Source of the DNA: Anaeromyxobacteraceae bacterium
GTDB lineage: Bacteria; Myxococcota; Myxococcia; Myxococcales; Anaeromyxobacteraceae
NCBI GenBank assembly: GCA_027349605.1
Contig: DAIEMM010000497.1
Span: 1 to 12,319 of the forward strand
DNA length: 12,319 nucleotides
Direction: 5' to 3'
Below the pieces are notes generated by a model, which was not told the DNA's origin, ran no database searches, and worked only from the letters and a program-made list of their open reading frames with translations. The position numbers and the translations under genes were made by a program. Positions 1 to 7,547 of the stretch are shown here, piece by piece. Position 1 is the first letter of the stretch; each line of letters opens with the position of its first letter.

Positions 1-2168
1 CGGCGCCGGCCACCGTCCGGGCGCCCCGCGACCTCGCCGTCCCCGACGAGGAGGGGACGCAGCGACGGCGCGAGGAGGCGGCCGCCGACGAGCCCCGGGT
101 CTTCGACCACGACCTGGGCGCCGAGGAGGAGGCGGCGGCGAGGGTCCACGGCGCCTTCCAGCTCATGCGCGCCACCGAGGCGCGCTGGCAGGAGCGGCGC
201 GGCCCGGGGCGCAAGGAGACGCGCGCCGACCAGGCCGAGCTCCTCCGGGACTACGCCGCCCGTCGCGACGACTTCTCCTCCCGGCTCCAGCTCTGGGTGG
301 ACGACCCCAGCTTCGCGGCGCTCTCCGAGGCCCGGTTCGGCCAGGGGGTCGAGGACCAGCTCCTCTCGCTCACCCACCGCGGGCTGGCCGCGCCGGTGGT
401 GGAGGACCGGTCGCTCCTCGCCGCCGACCGGGAGCGGGGCATCCGCGTCCGCGACGTCCGCGGCGGGGTGGTGCGCGGGGAGCGGAGCGAGCGGGACCTC
501 GACGGCCTCGGCGACCTGGCCGCGGCCCGCGCCGGCGTCGAGCGCGACGCCGCGGCCTTGCCCGACACGCCGCCCCGCCTGCGCGCAGCGCTGGCCAGCG
601 TCGCCTCCGACCTGCTGCGCCCGTCGCTCGTCCTCTCGCAGGCCGAGACCGAGCGCCGCCGGACGCTGGCCGCGGCCGCGGTCGCACCGGTGGTCATCCC
701 CATCCGCCGTGGCGAGGTGGTGATCCCCGCCGGGGAGCGGATCGAGCGGCGCCACCTGGCCGTCCTGCGCGGCATGAGGGAGCAGACCCGGCTCTTCGAT
801 CGCGCCGCCATGCGGGTCGGCGCGGGCGTCCTGGTGGGGGCCACCCTGATCGTCCTCTGGGCCGCGGCGGCCCGGCTGGGCGGTTCCATCCGGCCGCGCC
901 GGCGCGGAGCGCTCCTGCTCTCCGCGCTCTTCCTGGCCATGCTGGGTGCCGCGGCCGGAGGGATGGCCGCCGCCGACCACCTCCCGGACCAGCTCCGGCC
1001 GCTCGGCGCGGAGGCCTTCCTCCTCCTCGTGCCCGTCCCCGCCGGGGCCGCGGTGGCGGCCATGCTGCTCTCCCCGGCCGCGGGGGTGCTGCTCGCCATC
1101 GCCGTCGGGTCGGCCGTGGGTCTCCTGGGCGGCCCCTCGGTGGTGCTGGGCGTCCAGTTCACCCTGGCGTCGGTCGCCGCGGCGCTCCTGCTCGCCCGGG
1201 TCCAGCGCCGGCGCCACGTCTGGCGGGCGGGACTCGCCGTGGGCGCGCTCCAGGCGGTTCTGGTGGCGGCGGGCTGGCTCTTCGCCGGACGGGCCCGGTT
1301 CGAGCTCCCTTCCCTGGACCTGGCCGCTGCCCTCGTGGCCGCCTTCCTCTCCGGTGCCGTTCTCCTGCCGCTCTTCGTGGTGATCCTGGCGCCGCTGCTC
1401 GAGCGGATCCTCGGGCTGGCGAGCGACCTGCGCCTGCGCGACCTGGCCAGCCTGAACCACCCGGCCCTGAAGGAGCTCATCGTCCAGGCGCCCGGGACCT
1501 GGCATCACTCCGTCGTGGCCGGGGCGCTGGCCGAGGCCGGCGCGGAGGCCATCGGCGCCGACGCGCTCCTCGCGCGGGTGGGTGCGCACTTCCACGACCT
1601 GGGGAAGGGGACCGACCCCGGGTCCTTCATCGAGAACACCCGCGGGGAGAACAGGCTCGCCGACCTGCCGCCGCAGACGGGGGCGGAGCGGGTGCGTCGT
1701 CACGTCGGCGAGGGCGTGGCGGCGGCGCGCCGCTGGAAGCTGCCCCGGGCGGTGGTCGACATCGTCGCGCAGCACCACGGGACCCGGCTCGTCTCCTTCT
1801 TCTGGTCCAAGGACCGCCGCGTCGGCGACGCCGACGTCGACCTCGCCCCGGCCTTTCGCTACGGCGGCCCGCGGCCGCAGAGCCGCGAGGCCGGGCTGGT
1901 CATGATCGCCGACGCCTGCGAGGCCTCCTCGCGGGAGATGCCGGAGGCCTCGCCGGAGCGGGTGCTCCAGGTGGTGCGCCGCCGCATCGCCGAGATCGTC
2001 GACGAGGGCCAGCTCGACGAGAGCGAGCTCACCATCGGCGACCTGGACTCCATCGCCCGCGCCATGACCGCCGCGCTCCTGGCCGTCTACCGTGCCCGGT
2101 CGTCCGGCGCCTCTCCGCTCCCGCCGCCACCCGACCGCGCCGCGTCGCTCCAGCTCGTCCGGCCGTGA
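1..2168 (+). CDS. 7TM-HD family phosphodiesterase (PgpH/YqfF-like), 5' end outside window
   Basis: Integral membrane HD-domain phosphohydrolase; characterised relatives (PgpH) hydrolyse c-di-AMP, but the substrate here is inferred. The frame is open from base 3, and the codons before the first in-window ATG (165) already encode the family's extracytoplasmic domain (VRAPRDLAVPDEE, PRVFDHD), so the gene starts upstream and the 165 ATG is internal. Order: extracytoplasmic 7TMR-HDED domain (to about nt 800), about six hydrophobic segments (about nt 810-1410), then a cytosolic HD domain. HD-domain ligands are visible: HH at 1503-1508 (in WHHSVV), HD of HDLGK at 1593-1607, and HH of QHHGT at 1773-1778. 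The family's FIENxxGEN stretch follows HDLGK. It overlaps ybeY by 4 bp; in many bacteria phoH lies just upstream of this pair. All catalytic HD residues I expect are present, so it is probably active. Confidence 0.93.
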   Translation, partial: APATVRAPRDLAVPDEEGTQRRREEAAADEPRVFDHDLGAEEEAAARVHGAFQLMRATEARWQERRGPGRKETRADQAELLRDYAARRDDFSSRLQLWVDDPSFAALSEARFGQGVEDQLLSLTHRGLAAPVVEDRSLLAADRERGIRVRDVRGGVVRGERSERDLDGLGDLAAARAGVERDAAALPDTPPRLRAALASVASDLLRPSLVLSQAETERRRTLAAAAVAPVVIPIRRGEVVIPAGERIERRHLAVLRGMREQTRLFDRAAMRVGAGVLVGATLIVLWAAAARLGGSIRPRRRGALLLSALFLAMLGAAAGGMAAADHLPDQLRPLGAEAFLLLVPVPAGAAVAAMLLSPAAGVLLAIAVGSAVGLLGGPSVVLGVQFTLASVAAALLLARVQRRRHVWRAGLAVGALQAVLVAAGWLFAGRARFELPSLDLAAALVAAFLSGAVLLPLFVVILAPLLERILGLASDLRLRDLASLNHPALKELIVQAPGTWHHSVVAGALAEAGAEAIGADALLARVGAHFHDLGKGTDPGSFIENTRGENRLADLPPQTGAERVRRHVGEGVAAARRWKLPRAVVDIVAQHHGTRLVSFFWSKDRRVGDADVDLAPAFRYGGPRPQSREAGLVMIADACEASSREMPEASPERVLQVVRRRIAEIVDEGQLDESELTIGDLDSIARAMTAALLAVYRARSSGASPLPPPPDRAASLQLVRP

Positions 2169-2623
2169 ACGTCGAGCTGCGAAGCGAGCATCCCTCCGGA
2201 GGCGCTCTGGCCCGGCGCGTGAGGGCCCGTGTCCGCGACCTCCTCTCCGCGCTCGGCCGTCCGGGCGCGGGCCTCTCGATCCTCCTCACCACCGACGGGC
2301 GGATCCGGACCTTGAACCGCCGGTGGCGATCGGTGGACCACGCCACCGACGTGCTCTCCTTCCCGGCCGACGACCCCCCTGGAAGCGGGTCGCACCTGGG
2401 CGACCTGGCGATCTCGCTCGACGTCGCCGGGCGCCGGGCGCGCCGGGCCGGCCGCAGCCTGGGGGAGGAGGTCGACCGATACCTGGTCCACGGCATCCTC
2501 CATCTCGTGGGGCACGATCACCAGCGGCCCGGGGAGGCGCGCGAGATGGCCAGGCTCGAGGACGAGCTCCTGGGGCGCGTGGGCATGGTCGCCGAATCCC
2601 TGGGAAGGCGCGGGCGGCGATGA
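2165..2623 (+). CDS. ybeY: Endoribonuclease YbeY (rRNA maturation factor)
   Basis: Single-strand-specific, zinc-dependent endoribonuclease involved in 16S rRNA 3' maturation and 70S quality control; cytosolic. The protein is 152 aa, the usual size. The diagnostic zinc motif HGxLHLxGHDH is seen as HGILHLVGHDH near residues 109-119. Upstream it has the conserved stretch for this family: LNRRWRSVDHATDVLSFP, then HLGDLAISLD. The start is GTG at 2165, sharing GTGA with the stop of the HD gene, and no Shine-Dalgarno is obvious, so translation is probably coupled. The 3' end shares ATGA with lnt. The pairing with a 7TM-HD gene is common across bacteria. Identification is firm from the motif. Confidence 0.96.
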   Translation: MNVELRSEHPSGGALARRVRARVRDLLSALGRPGAGLSILLTTDGRIRTLNRRWRSVDHATDVLSFPADDPPGSGSHLGDLAISLDVAGRRARRAGRSLGEEVDRYLVHGILHLVGHDHQRPGEAREMARLEDELLGRVGMVAESLGRRGRR

Positions 2624-4287
2624 GGAGACGAGCCGGGAGGTTCGCGCTCGCCGCCCTGGGGGGGCTGCTCGAGGCGCTGGCGCTGCCGCTGGTGGTGCCG
2701 GGCCTCTCGCTCCGGCAAGTCGACCCGGCCGGGGTCCTCGAGGTCCTCGCCTGGGTCGGGCTCGTTCCCGCTCTGGTCGCGCTGCAGGGGGCGACGGGGC
2801 CCCTCGAGGCCGCGCTGCTCGGCCTCGTCGCGGGCGCCGCCATGTTCTACGCGGCCATCTACTGGGTGAGCCACGCCATGACGGCCTTCGGCGGGCTCTC
2901 CCAGGGCGTCGCCTTCGTGGGGCTCTCGGCGCTGGTGCTCTACATGGCCGCCCACTGGGCGGCCGCATTCTGGGCGTCCTTCACCATCGGCAAGCGGACC
3001 GGCTGGCCCCGGTGGATCCACCTCCCCGTGGTCTGGGTCGCCACGGAGTTCTCCCGCAACTACCTCTTCACCGGCTTCCCCTGGGGCAACCTGGGCTACA
3101 CCCAGGTGCGCAACGGGCCGGTGGCGCAGCTGGCCGCGCTGGGAGGCGTCTACGCGGTGGCCGGGCTGGTGGTGCTGGTGAACTGCGTGGGGGCGGAGTG
3201 GTGGAGGAGCACCCGCGCCGGCGGCGGCGCGCCCCGGCCCTGGAGGGGAACCGCGGTCGCGGCGGCGGCGATGGCCGCGACCCTCGCCTTCGGCGCCTGG
3301 CACCTCTCCACGGTGCGCCGCGAGATGGCCCAGGCACCCTGGGTGAAGATCGGCCTGGTGCAGGCCAACGTGAGCCAGGAGGTGAAGAACCAGGGGCCGC
3401 GCTACGCGGAGCGGATCGTCGGGCGGATGTGGCCTCTCACGCTCGAGGCCGACCGGCAGGGGGTGGCGCTGGTGGCGTGGCCCGAGGCCTCCTGGCCCCG
3501 GGCCCTCCCCCCCGGCCTCACGAGCCTGCTGGCGGCGGCGCCGGACCTCACGCCGCTCCGCCAGGCGCACCTCCTGCTCGGGGCGACGACCGTGCGGTGG
3601 ATGCAGGGGCCGGAGGGGCGCACCGCGCAGGTGGAGAACTCGGCGTTCCTGCTCGACCCCAGCCTCCGGGTCGCGGACCGCTACGTGAAGCACCACCTCG
3701 TGCCCTTCGGCGAGTACGTCCCGCTGCGCGAGTGGCTGCCCTTCCTCCGCTCGGTCGTCCCCGCCATGGCGCCCATCGCGGCCGGCGGCCGGCTGGCCCC
3801 CATGTCCTTCGAGAGCGGCGGCCGGCGGATCTCCTTCGCCCCCATGATCTGCTTCGACGCCATCTTCCCGGAGGTGGCGCGCACCTTCGTGCTCCAGGAC
3901 GCGGAATTCCTCGTCAACCCCACCACCGACGCCTGGTACGGCTCCTCCTCGGGCCCGTACCAGTTCCTGGCCATCGTGCGCATGCGCGCCATCGAGACCG
4001 GTCGGTCGGTGGCGCGGCCGGCCTACGCGGGGGTGAGCGCCATCATCCACCCCACCGGCGAGCTCGCCCCGGGCGCCCTCGAGGTCGGGCCGGTCGACCG
4101 GGAGCTCGCGCCCGACCCGGACGAGCCGCCTCGCCTGCTGGTCGGCGAGCTCCCCATCATGCGGGGCCTCACGCCCTACACGAGATTCGGTGATATCTTC
4201 GCCTGGACTTGCGGGATCGCGTCGGCGCTCATGCTGGGCGCGGCGTTGCTCCGCCGACCCGCCCGCCGCGCCACCCGGGAGAACTGA
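2620..4287 (+). CDS. lnt: Apolipoprotein N-acyltransferase
   Basis: Inner-membrane enzyme that adds the third acyl chain to the N-terminal cysteine of lipoproteins, the last step of lipoprotein maturation. 555 aa, slightly longer than E. coli Lnt (512). The N-terminal third is a bundle of hydrophobic segments including the conserved TGFPWGNLGY loop. A C-terminal nitrilase domain carries the triad by alignment with the E. coli enzyme: E289 (WPEASWP), K357 (YVKHHLVPFGEYVP) and C411 (MICFDAIFPE). NPTTDAWYG and a final membrane anchor near the C-terminus follow. Start ATG 2620 overlaps the ybeY stop (ATGA); the open frame extends upstream of it, but that part lies antiparallel to no family homology and covers ybeY in another frame, so I reject it. 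A corC-like gene often lies between ybeY and lnt and is absent here. A client lipoprotein is encoded at 9221-10027. Confidence 0.96.
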   Translation: MRRRAGRFALAALGGLLEALALPLVVPGLSLRQVDPAGVLEVLAWVGLVPALVALQGATGPLEAALLGLVAGAAMFYAAIYWVSHAMTAFGGLSQGVAFVGLSALVLYMAAHWAAAFWASFTIGKRTGWPRWIHLPVVWVATEFSRNYLFTGFPWGNLGYTQVRNGPVAQLAALGGVYAVAGLVVLVNCVGAEWWRSTRAGGGAPRPWRGTAVAAAAMAATLAFGAWHLSTVRREMAQAPWVKIGLVQANVSQEVKNQGPRYAERIVGRMWPLTLEADRQGVALVAWPEASWPRALPPGLTSLLAAAPDLTPLRQAHLLLGATTVRWMQGPEGRTAQVENSAFLLDPSLRVADRYVKHHLVPFGEYVPLREWLPFLRSVVPAMAPIAAGGRLAPMSFESGGRRISFAPMICFDAIFPEVARTFVLQDAEFLVNPTTDAWYGSSSGPYQFLAIVRMRAIETGRSVARPAYAGVSAIIHPTGELAPGALEVGPVDRELAPDPDEPPRLLVGELPIMRGLTPYTRFGDIFAWTCGIASALMLGAALLRRPARRATREN

Positions 4288-4292
4288 CCGCC

Positions 4293-5412
4293 ATGCCGTC
4301 CCAGACCGCAGCACGCCTCGACGAGATCGCTTCCCGCCTGGAGGCGCTCCGGGGGTCTCTTTGACGTAGAGCGGAAGCGGTCCCGCGCCGCCGAAATCTC
4401 GCGTCTCGCCGAGGACCCGGGGTTCTGGGGCGAGAACCAGAAGGCCCAGGCGCTGCTGAAGGAGAAGTCCCAGCTCGAGGCCGCCACCGGCGAGTTCGAC
4501 CGGGCCTTCGCCTCGCTCCAGGACGCGCGAGCGCTCGACGAGCTGGCCGAGGAGGCCGGCGACGAGGGCACGCGCGCCGAGGCCGCCTCCCACGCCGGGG
4601 ACGTGGCCCGGCTGGTCGAGGGGCTCGAGTTCCGGCGCATGCTCTCCGGGGAGCACGACCGGGCCAACGCCATCGTCGAGGTGAAGAGCGGTGCCGGCGG
4701 GGTCGAGGCGATGGACTGGGCCGCCATGCTCTACCGGATGTACGTCCGCTTCTGCGAGCGGAAGGGCTGGGAGGTCGAGCCCGCCGACATGGTGGCCGGC
4801 GAGGAGGCGGGCATCTCGTCCGCGTCGTTCATCGCCCGCGGCCCCTGGGCCTACGGCTTCCTCAAGGCGGAGCGGGGGGTCCACCGGCTGGTCCGCATCA
4901 GCCCCTTCGACGCCAACGCCCGGCGCCAGACCAGCTTCGCCGCCGTGGACGTGACCCCCGAGATCGACGACGACATCGTCATCGACATCAAGGAGGCGGA
5001 CGTCCGCATCGACACCTACCGGTCGTCCGGCGCCGGCGGGCAGAAGGTGAACAAGACCGACTCGGCGGTCCGCCTGACCCACATCCCCACCGGCATCGTG
5101 GTGGCGGTCCAGAACGAGCGGAGCCAGCAGAAGAACCGGGGCGTGGCCTGGAAGATCCTCCGCTCCCGGCTCTACGAGTTCGAGGAGCGCAAGCGCCAGG
5201 CGGTGCGAGACGCCGAGGAGGCGCAGAAGAAGGACATCGACTTCGGGTCGCAGATCCGCAGCTACGTGCTCCAGCCCTACCGGCTGGTGAAGGACCTGCG
5301 GACCGGTGTCGAGACGGGGAAGGTCGACGACGTGCTCGACGGCGAGATCGAGGGGTTCATCCAGCCCTACCTGCTCGGGGTCCGGCGCACCGACCGCGCC
5401 GTCGACGACTAG
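4293..5412 (+). CDS. prfB: Peptide chain release factor 2, with programmed +1 frameshift
   Basis: RF2 ends translation at UGA and UAA. Coding is join(4293..4361, 4363..5412): 23 codons, then an in-frame TGA, then 349 codons in the +1 frame, giving 372 aa (E. coli RF2 is 365). The short first frame encodes MPSQTAARLDEIASRLEALR then GSL, and the second continues DVERKRSRAAEISRLAEDPG, collinear with E. coli RF2. Domain hallmarks: the stop-codon tripeptide SPF at residues 203-205 and the peptidyl-hydrolysis motif GGQ at 248-250 in SSGAGGQKVN. The residue equivalent to E. coli position 246 is Ser, not the Thr of strain K-12. Start ATG 4293 lies 5 bp after the lnt stop with GGGAG 11 bases upstream. 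Expression is expected to be self-controlled: low RF2 favours the shift. A naive caller would start at 4603 and lose the N-terminal domain. Confidence 0.96.
4350..4365 (+). promoter_or_regulatory. prfB: prfB programmed +1 frameshift signal
   Basis: The sequence CGGGGGTCTCTTTGAC holds the classic recoding elements. A G-rich internal Shine-Dalgarno-like stretch (GGGGG, 4351-4355) lies three bases before the slippery CTT codon (4359-4361), followed by the stop TGA with C as the next base (4362-4365). The E. coli site is AGGGGGTATCTTTGAC, so only the first base and the middle base of the spacer codon differ, and spacing is identical. The ribosome slips from CUU to UUU and resumes at GAC (4363). 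Slippage rises when RF2 is scarce, giving autoregulation. Confidence 0.95.
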
Positions 5413-5422
5413 GAAGCCGTCC

Positions 5423-6376
5423 TCAGCCCAGGCTGTCGATCGCCGCGTAGGCGATGGGCTGGCGCGCCTGGAAGAAGCGCTCGATGGCGTCGACGGTCCA
5501 GCCCGGAAGGCCCATCAGCCGGACGCCGCACCCGGCCGGCTGCCGGCCGGTGGTGGCCGACTTGGCCCGCAGGAAGGCCACCTCCCCGTCCAGGTCGAGC
5601 TTCCTGCCGTCGGCCAGGCCGAGCCGGACCTGGATGCGGGTTCCCACCGGTGGCGGCATCGCGGTGGCGATGAAGACGCCTCCCGAGTCGATGCGGCGGG
5701 TCGAGCCCACGAAGAAGTTGTGCTCCGAGACCAGGCTGACCGCGACCTCGACCCTGGCGTTGGCCGGAGGCGGACGGCGCCGGTCCTCGATGAGCTCCTC
5801 GTCGATGAGCGACATGAGGTCCGGCGCGGGTCGTGCCGGCGCGCGCGGCGGCGGCTCGTCTGCCTCGGCGAGGGACGGGGGCACGATCGACGGGGGGCGC
5901 GGGGGCGAGGCCGACGGCGGAGGGCCGGCGACCGGCGGCGACGCCGGGACGACGACGGGCCGTGTCCGAGGCGGTTCGGGCCGGGGTGCGGCGGCGCGCG
6001 GTGGCCCGGGCTCGGCCAGGGCGGCCGGCCGGGAGAGGAGCTCGGCGCGCGAGAGGGCGCGCTCCGCCCCCGCCACGGCGGCGAGCGGCTCGACCACCTC
6101 TCGCGACGGGGCCACCATGACCACGCGGACCCCGGCCCGGGCGGCGGCCTGGGCCGCGGTGAGCGCCGCGCCCCAGGTGGCGTCGGGAGAGGCCGGCAGG
6201 ACCAGCGCCAGGATGAGCGGCGACACCGCCCGGACCATCGTCTCGAGGTCGGCCGGACCGGGCGAGGTGTAGAGGAGCCACCCCGCGCCCGCCGCCTGGG
6301 CGTGCAGCGCCGCCGCGAGCTCGGCGTCCGGGCCCACGACGAGGATGCGCGCGGGAGTGGCCGCGGCCAGGGTCAC
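5423..6376 (-). CDS. PilZ-domain protein with degenerate receiver-like N-terminus
   Basis: 317 aa in three parts. Residues 8-115 resemble a response-regulator receiver fold (ARILVVGPD at the start; LILALVLPASPD where the phospho-acceptor strand should be), but no Asp is seen at the acceptor position, so it is probably not phosphorylated. Residues 118-205 are a Pro/Ala-rich linker. Residues 206-303 form a PilZ domain like the paralogous family expanded in Myxococcus (EHNFFVGSTRRIDSGGVFIAT, PPPVGTRIQVRL). The c-di-GMP signature RxxxR...(D/N)xSxxG is not intact: no RxxxR precedes the domain, and the second motif reads RIDSGG (228-233). Canonical c-di-GMP binding is therefore doubtful. Start is GTG 6376, overlapping the upstream ATPase stop (GTGA), so the two are probably co-translated and functionally linked to type IV pili. 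No catalytic domain is seen. Confidence 0.88.
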   Translation of the reverse strand: MTLAAATPARILVVGPDAELAAALHAQAAGAGWLLYTSPGPADLETMVRAVSPLILALVLPASPDATWGAALTAAQAAARAGVRVVMVAPSREVVEPLAAVAGAERALSRAELLSRPAALAEPGPPRAAAPRPEPPRTRPVVVPASPPVAGPPPSASPPRPPSIVPPSLAEADEPPPRAPARPAPDLMSLIDEELIEDRRRPPPANARVEVAVSLVSEHNFFVGSTRRIDSGGVFIATAMPPPVGTRIQVRLGLADGRKLDLDGEVAFLRAKSATTGRQPAGCGVRLMGLPGWTVDAIERFFQARQPIAYAAIDSLG

Positions 6377-7488
6377 GCGGGGCGGCCCCCGGACTCGATG
6401 AGGATGCGCCGTTCCAGGTCGGCGCGGTTGGTGGCGTTGCCGAGGGCGGTGTCGAGGGAGATCCGGCGGGCCTCGTGGAGCTTGTACAGGTACTGGTCGA
6501 ACGAGTGCATGCCCAGGTCCGCGCCCGCGGTCTCCATGTAGGGCTTCAGCTCCTTGATGCGGGTCGCGTCCCGGATCATTTCACGGACCGTCGACGTCGC
6601 CAGCAGCGCCTCCACCGCGGGGATGAGCCCGGCGGCGTCGGCCCGCAGGAGCAGCCGCAGCGCGACCACCGCCTGGAGGTTGTCGGCGAGCCGGGCTCGC
6701 ACCGTCTCCTGCTCGTCGGAGGGGAAGAGTCCGACCAGCCGGCCCATGGCGCGCGGGACGTCGGGCGTGTGCAGCGAGGTGATGACGAGGTGGCCCGTCT
6801 CGGCCGCCTTGAGGCAGATGTCGGCCGACTCCCGGTCGCGCAGCTCCCCCACCATGATCACGTCCGGGTCCTGCCGGAGCGCCGCGCGGAGCGCGTCGGA
6901 GTAGCTGGCGGTGTCCGACCCGACCTCCCGCTGGATGACGAGCCCGCGCCCCGACGAGAAGATGAACTCGATGGGGTCCTCCACCGTGACCACGTGCAGC
7001 CGCTCCTGCTGGATGATGTGGTGGATGATGGCGGCGATGGTGGTGGACTTGCCGTTGCCGGTGGCGCCGCTCACGACCACGAGGCCCCGGCGCGCGTCCG
7101 CCACGGTGGAGACCACCGGCGGCAGGTTGAGGGTGGCGAAGTCGGGGACGGCGAAGGGGATGGTGCGCATCACCGCGCCCCAGCTGCCGCGCTGCTTGAA
7201 GATGCTGGCGCGGAAACGGGACACGCCGGGCAACGAGTAGCTGCGGTCCACCTCCCGGAAGTCGAGCGGCCCGAATCCGGAGCCCGGCGCCTGGAGCACG
7301 AAGTTGGCGATGGCCTCGGTGTCGGCGTGGCCGAGCGGAGGGACCTTGGCCGCGAGGAGCTCGCCGAACACGCGATAGGTGGGCGGGTATCCCACCTCGA
7401 AGTGGACGTCGCTGGCCTGCCGCTTCACGGCCAGAGACAGGAAGGAATGGAACAGCTCCTCGCTGAGGGGACCCTGGGAAGGTTCCAT
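6373..7488 (-). CDS. PilT/PilU-type twitching motility ATPase
   Basis: Hexameric secretion-type ATPase of the retraction family that powers type IV pilus disassembly at the inner membrane. 371 aa, normal length. The N-terminal PAS-like domain has the usual ASDVHFEVGYPPTYRVFG. Walker A is GATGNGKST (141-149), the Asp box is VEDPIEF (169-175), Walker B is DPDVIMVGELRD (207-218, catalytic E215), and the His box runs from GHLVITSLHT (H233, H240) to RLVGLFP. The GATG form of Walker A and a C-terminal MHSFDQYLYKLHEA segment look more like PilU than PilT, and the PilT AIRNLIRE motif reads STVREMIRD. I therefore call it PilU-like without assigning a symbol. The start is ATG 7488 with no visible Shine-Dalgarno. 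The gene is transcribed divergently from the MoxR gene and leads a two-gene unit with the PilZ protein. Confidence 0.93.
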   Translation of the reverse strand: MEPSQGPLSEELFHSFLSLAVKRQASDVHFEVGYPPTYRVFGELLAAKVPPLGHADTEAIANFVLQAPGSGFGPLDFREVDRSYSLPGVSRFRASIFKQRGSWGAVMRTIPFAVPDFATLNLPPVVSTVADARRGLVVVSGATGNGKSTTIAAIIHHIIQQERLHVVTVEDPIEFIFSSGRGLVIQREVGSDTASYSDALRAALRQDPDVIMVGELRDRESADICLKAAETGHLVITSLHTPDVPRAMGRLVGLFPSDEQETVRARLADNLQAVVALRLLLRADAAGLIPAVEALLATSTVREMIRDATRIKELKPYMETAGADLGMHSFDQYLYKLHEARRISLDTALGNATNRADLERRILIESGGRPA

Positions 7489-7547
7489 CCGCGCAGTCTA
7501 GCCCGCGGAGGGTGGCGGGGGAATCTCGCGTGTGGTTGCATGGGGGA

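Noticed and set aside
2092..2619. Upstream extension of the lnt frame
   Set aside because: It overlaps ybeY out of frame and is Arg/Pro-rich. Lnt-like membrane sequence begins only at ATG 2620, which has the ATGA coupling overlap.
4603..4605. ATG 4603 as the start of prfB
   Set aside because: RF2 homology continues upstream to 4363 in the same frame and through the frameshift to ATG 4293; a start at 4603 would delete the N-terminal domain.
2518..5082. Very long minus-strand open frame (854 codons) opposite ybeY, lnt and prfB
   Set aside because: Its translation is low-complexity, rich in Gly, Arg, Glu, Val and His, with no family motif. It is antisense to three firmly identified genes, and such frames are common in GC-rich DNA because stop codons are rare.
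5417..5440. Palindrome CAGCCCAGGCTG between the convergent prfB and PilZ genes as a bidirectional terminator
   Set aside because: The 5-bp arms leave a 2-base loop that cannot form a stable hairpin, there is no T-tract, and it mostly encodes the PilZ protein's last residues.
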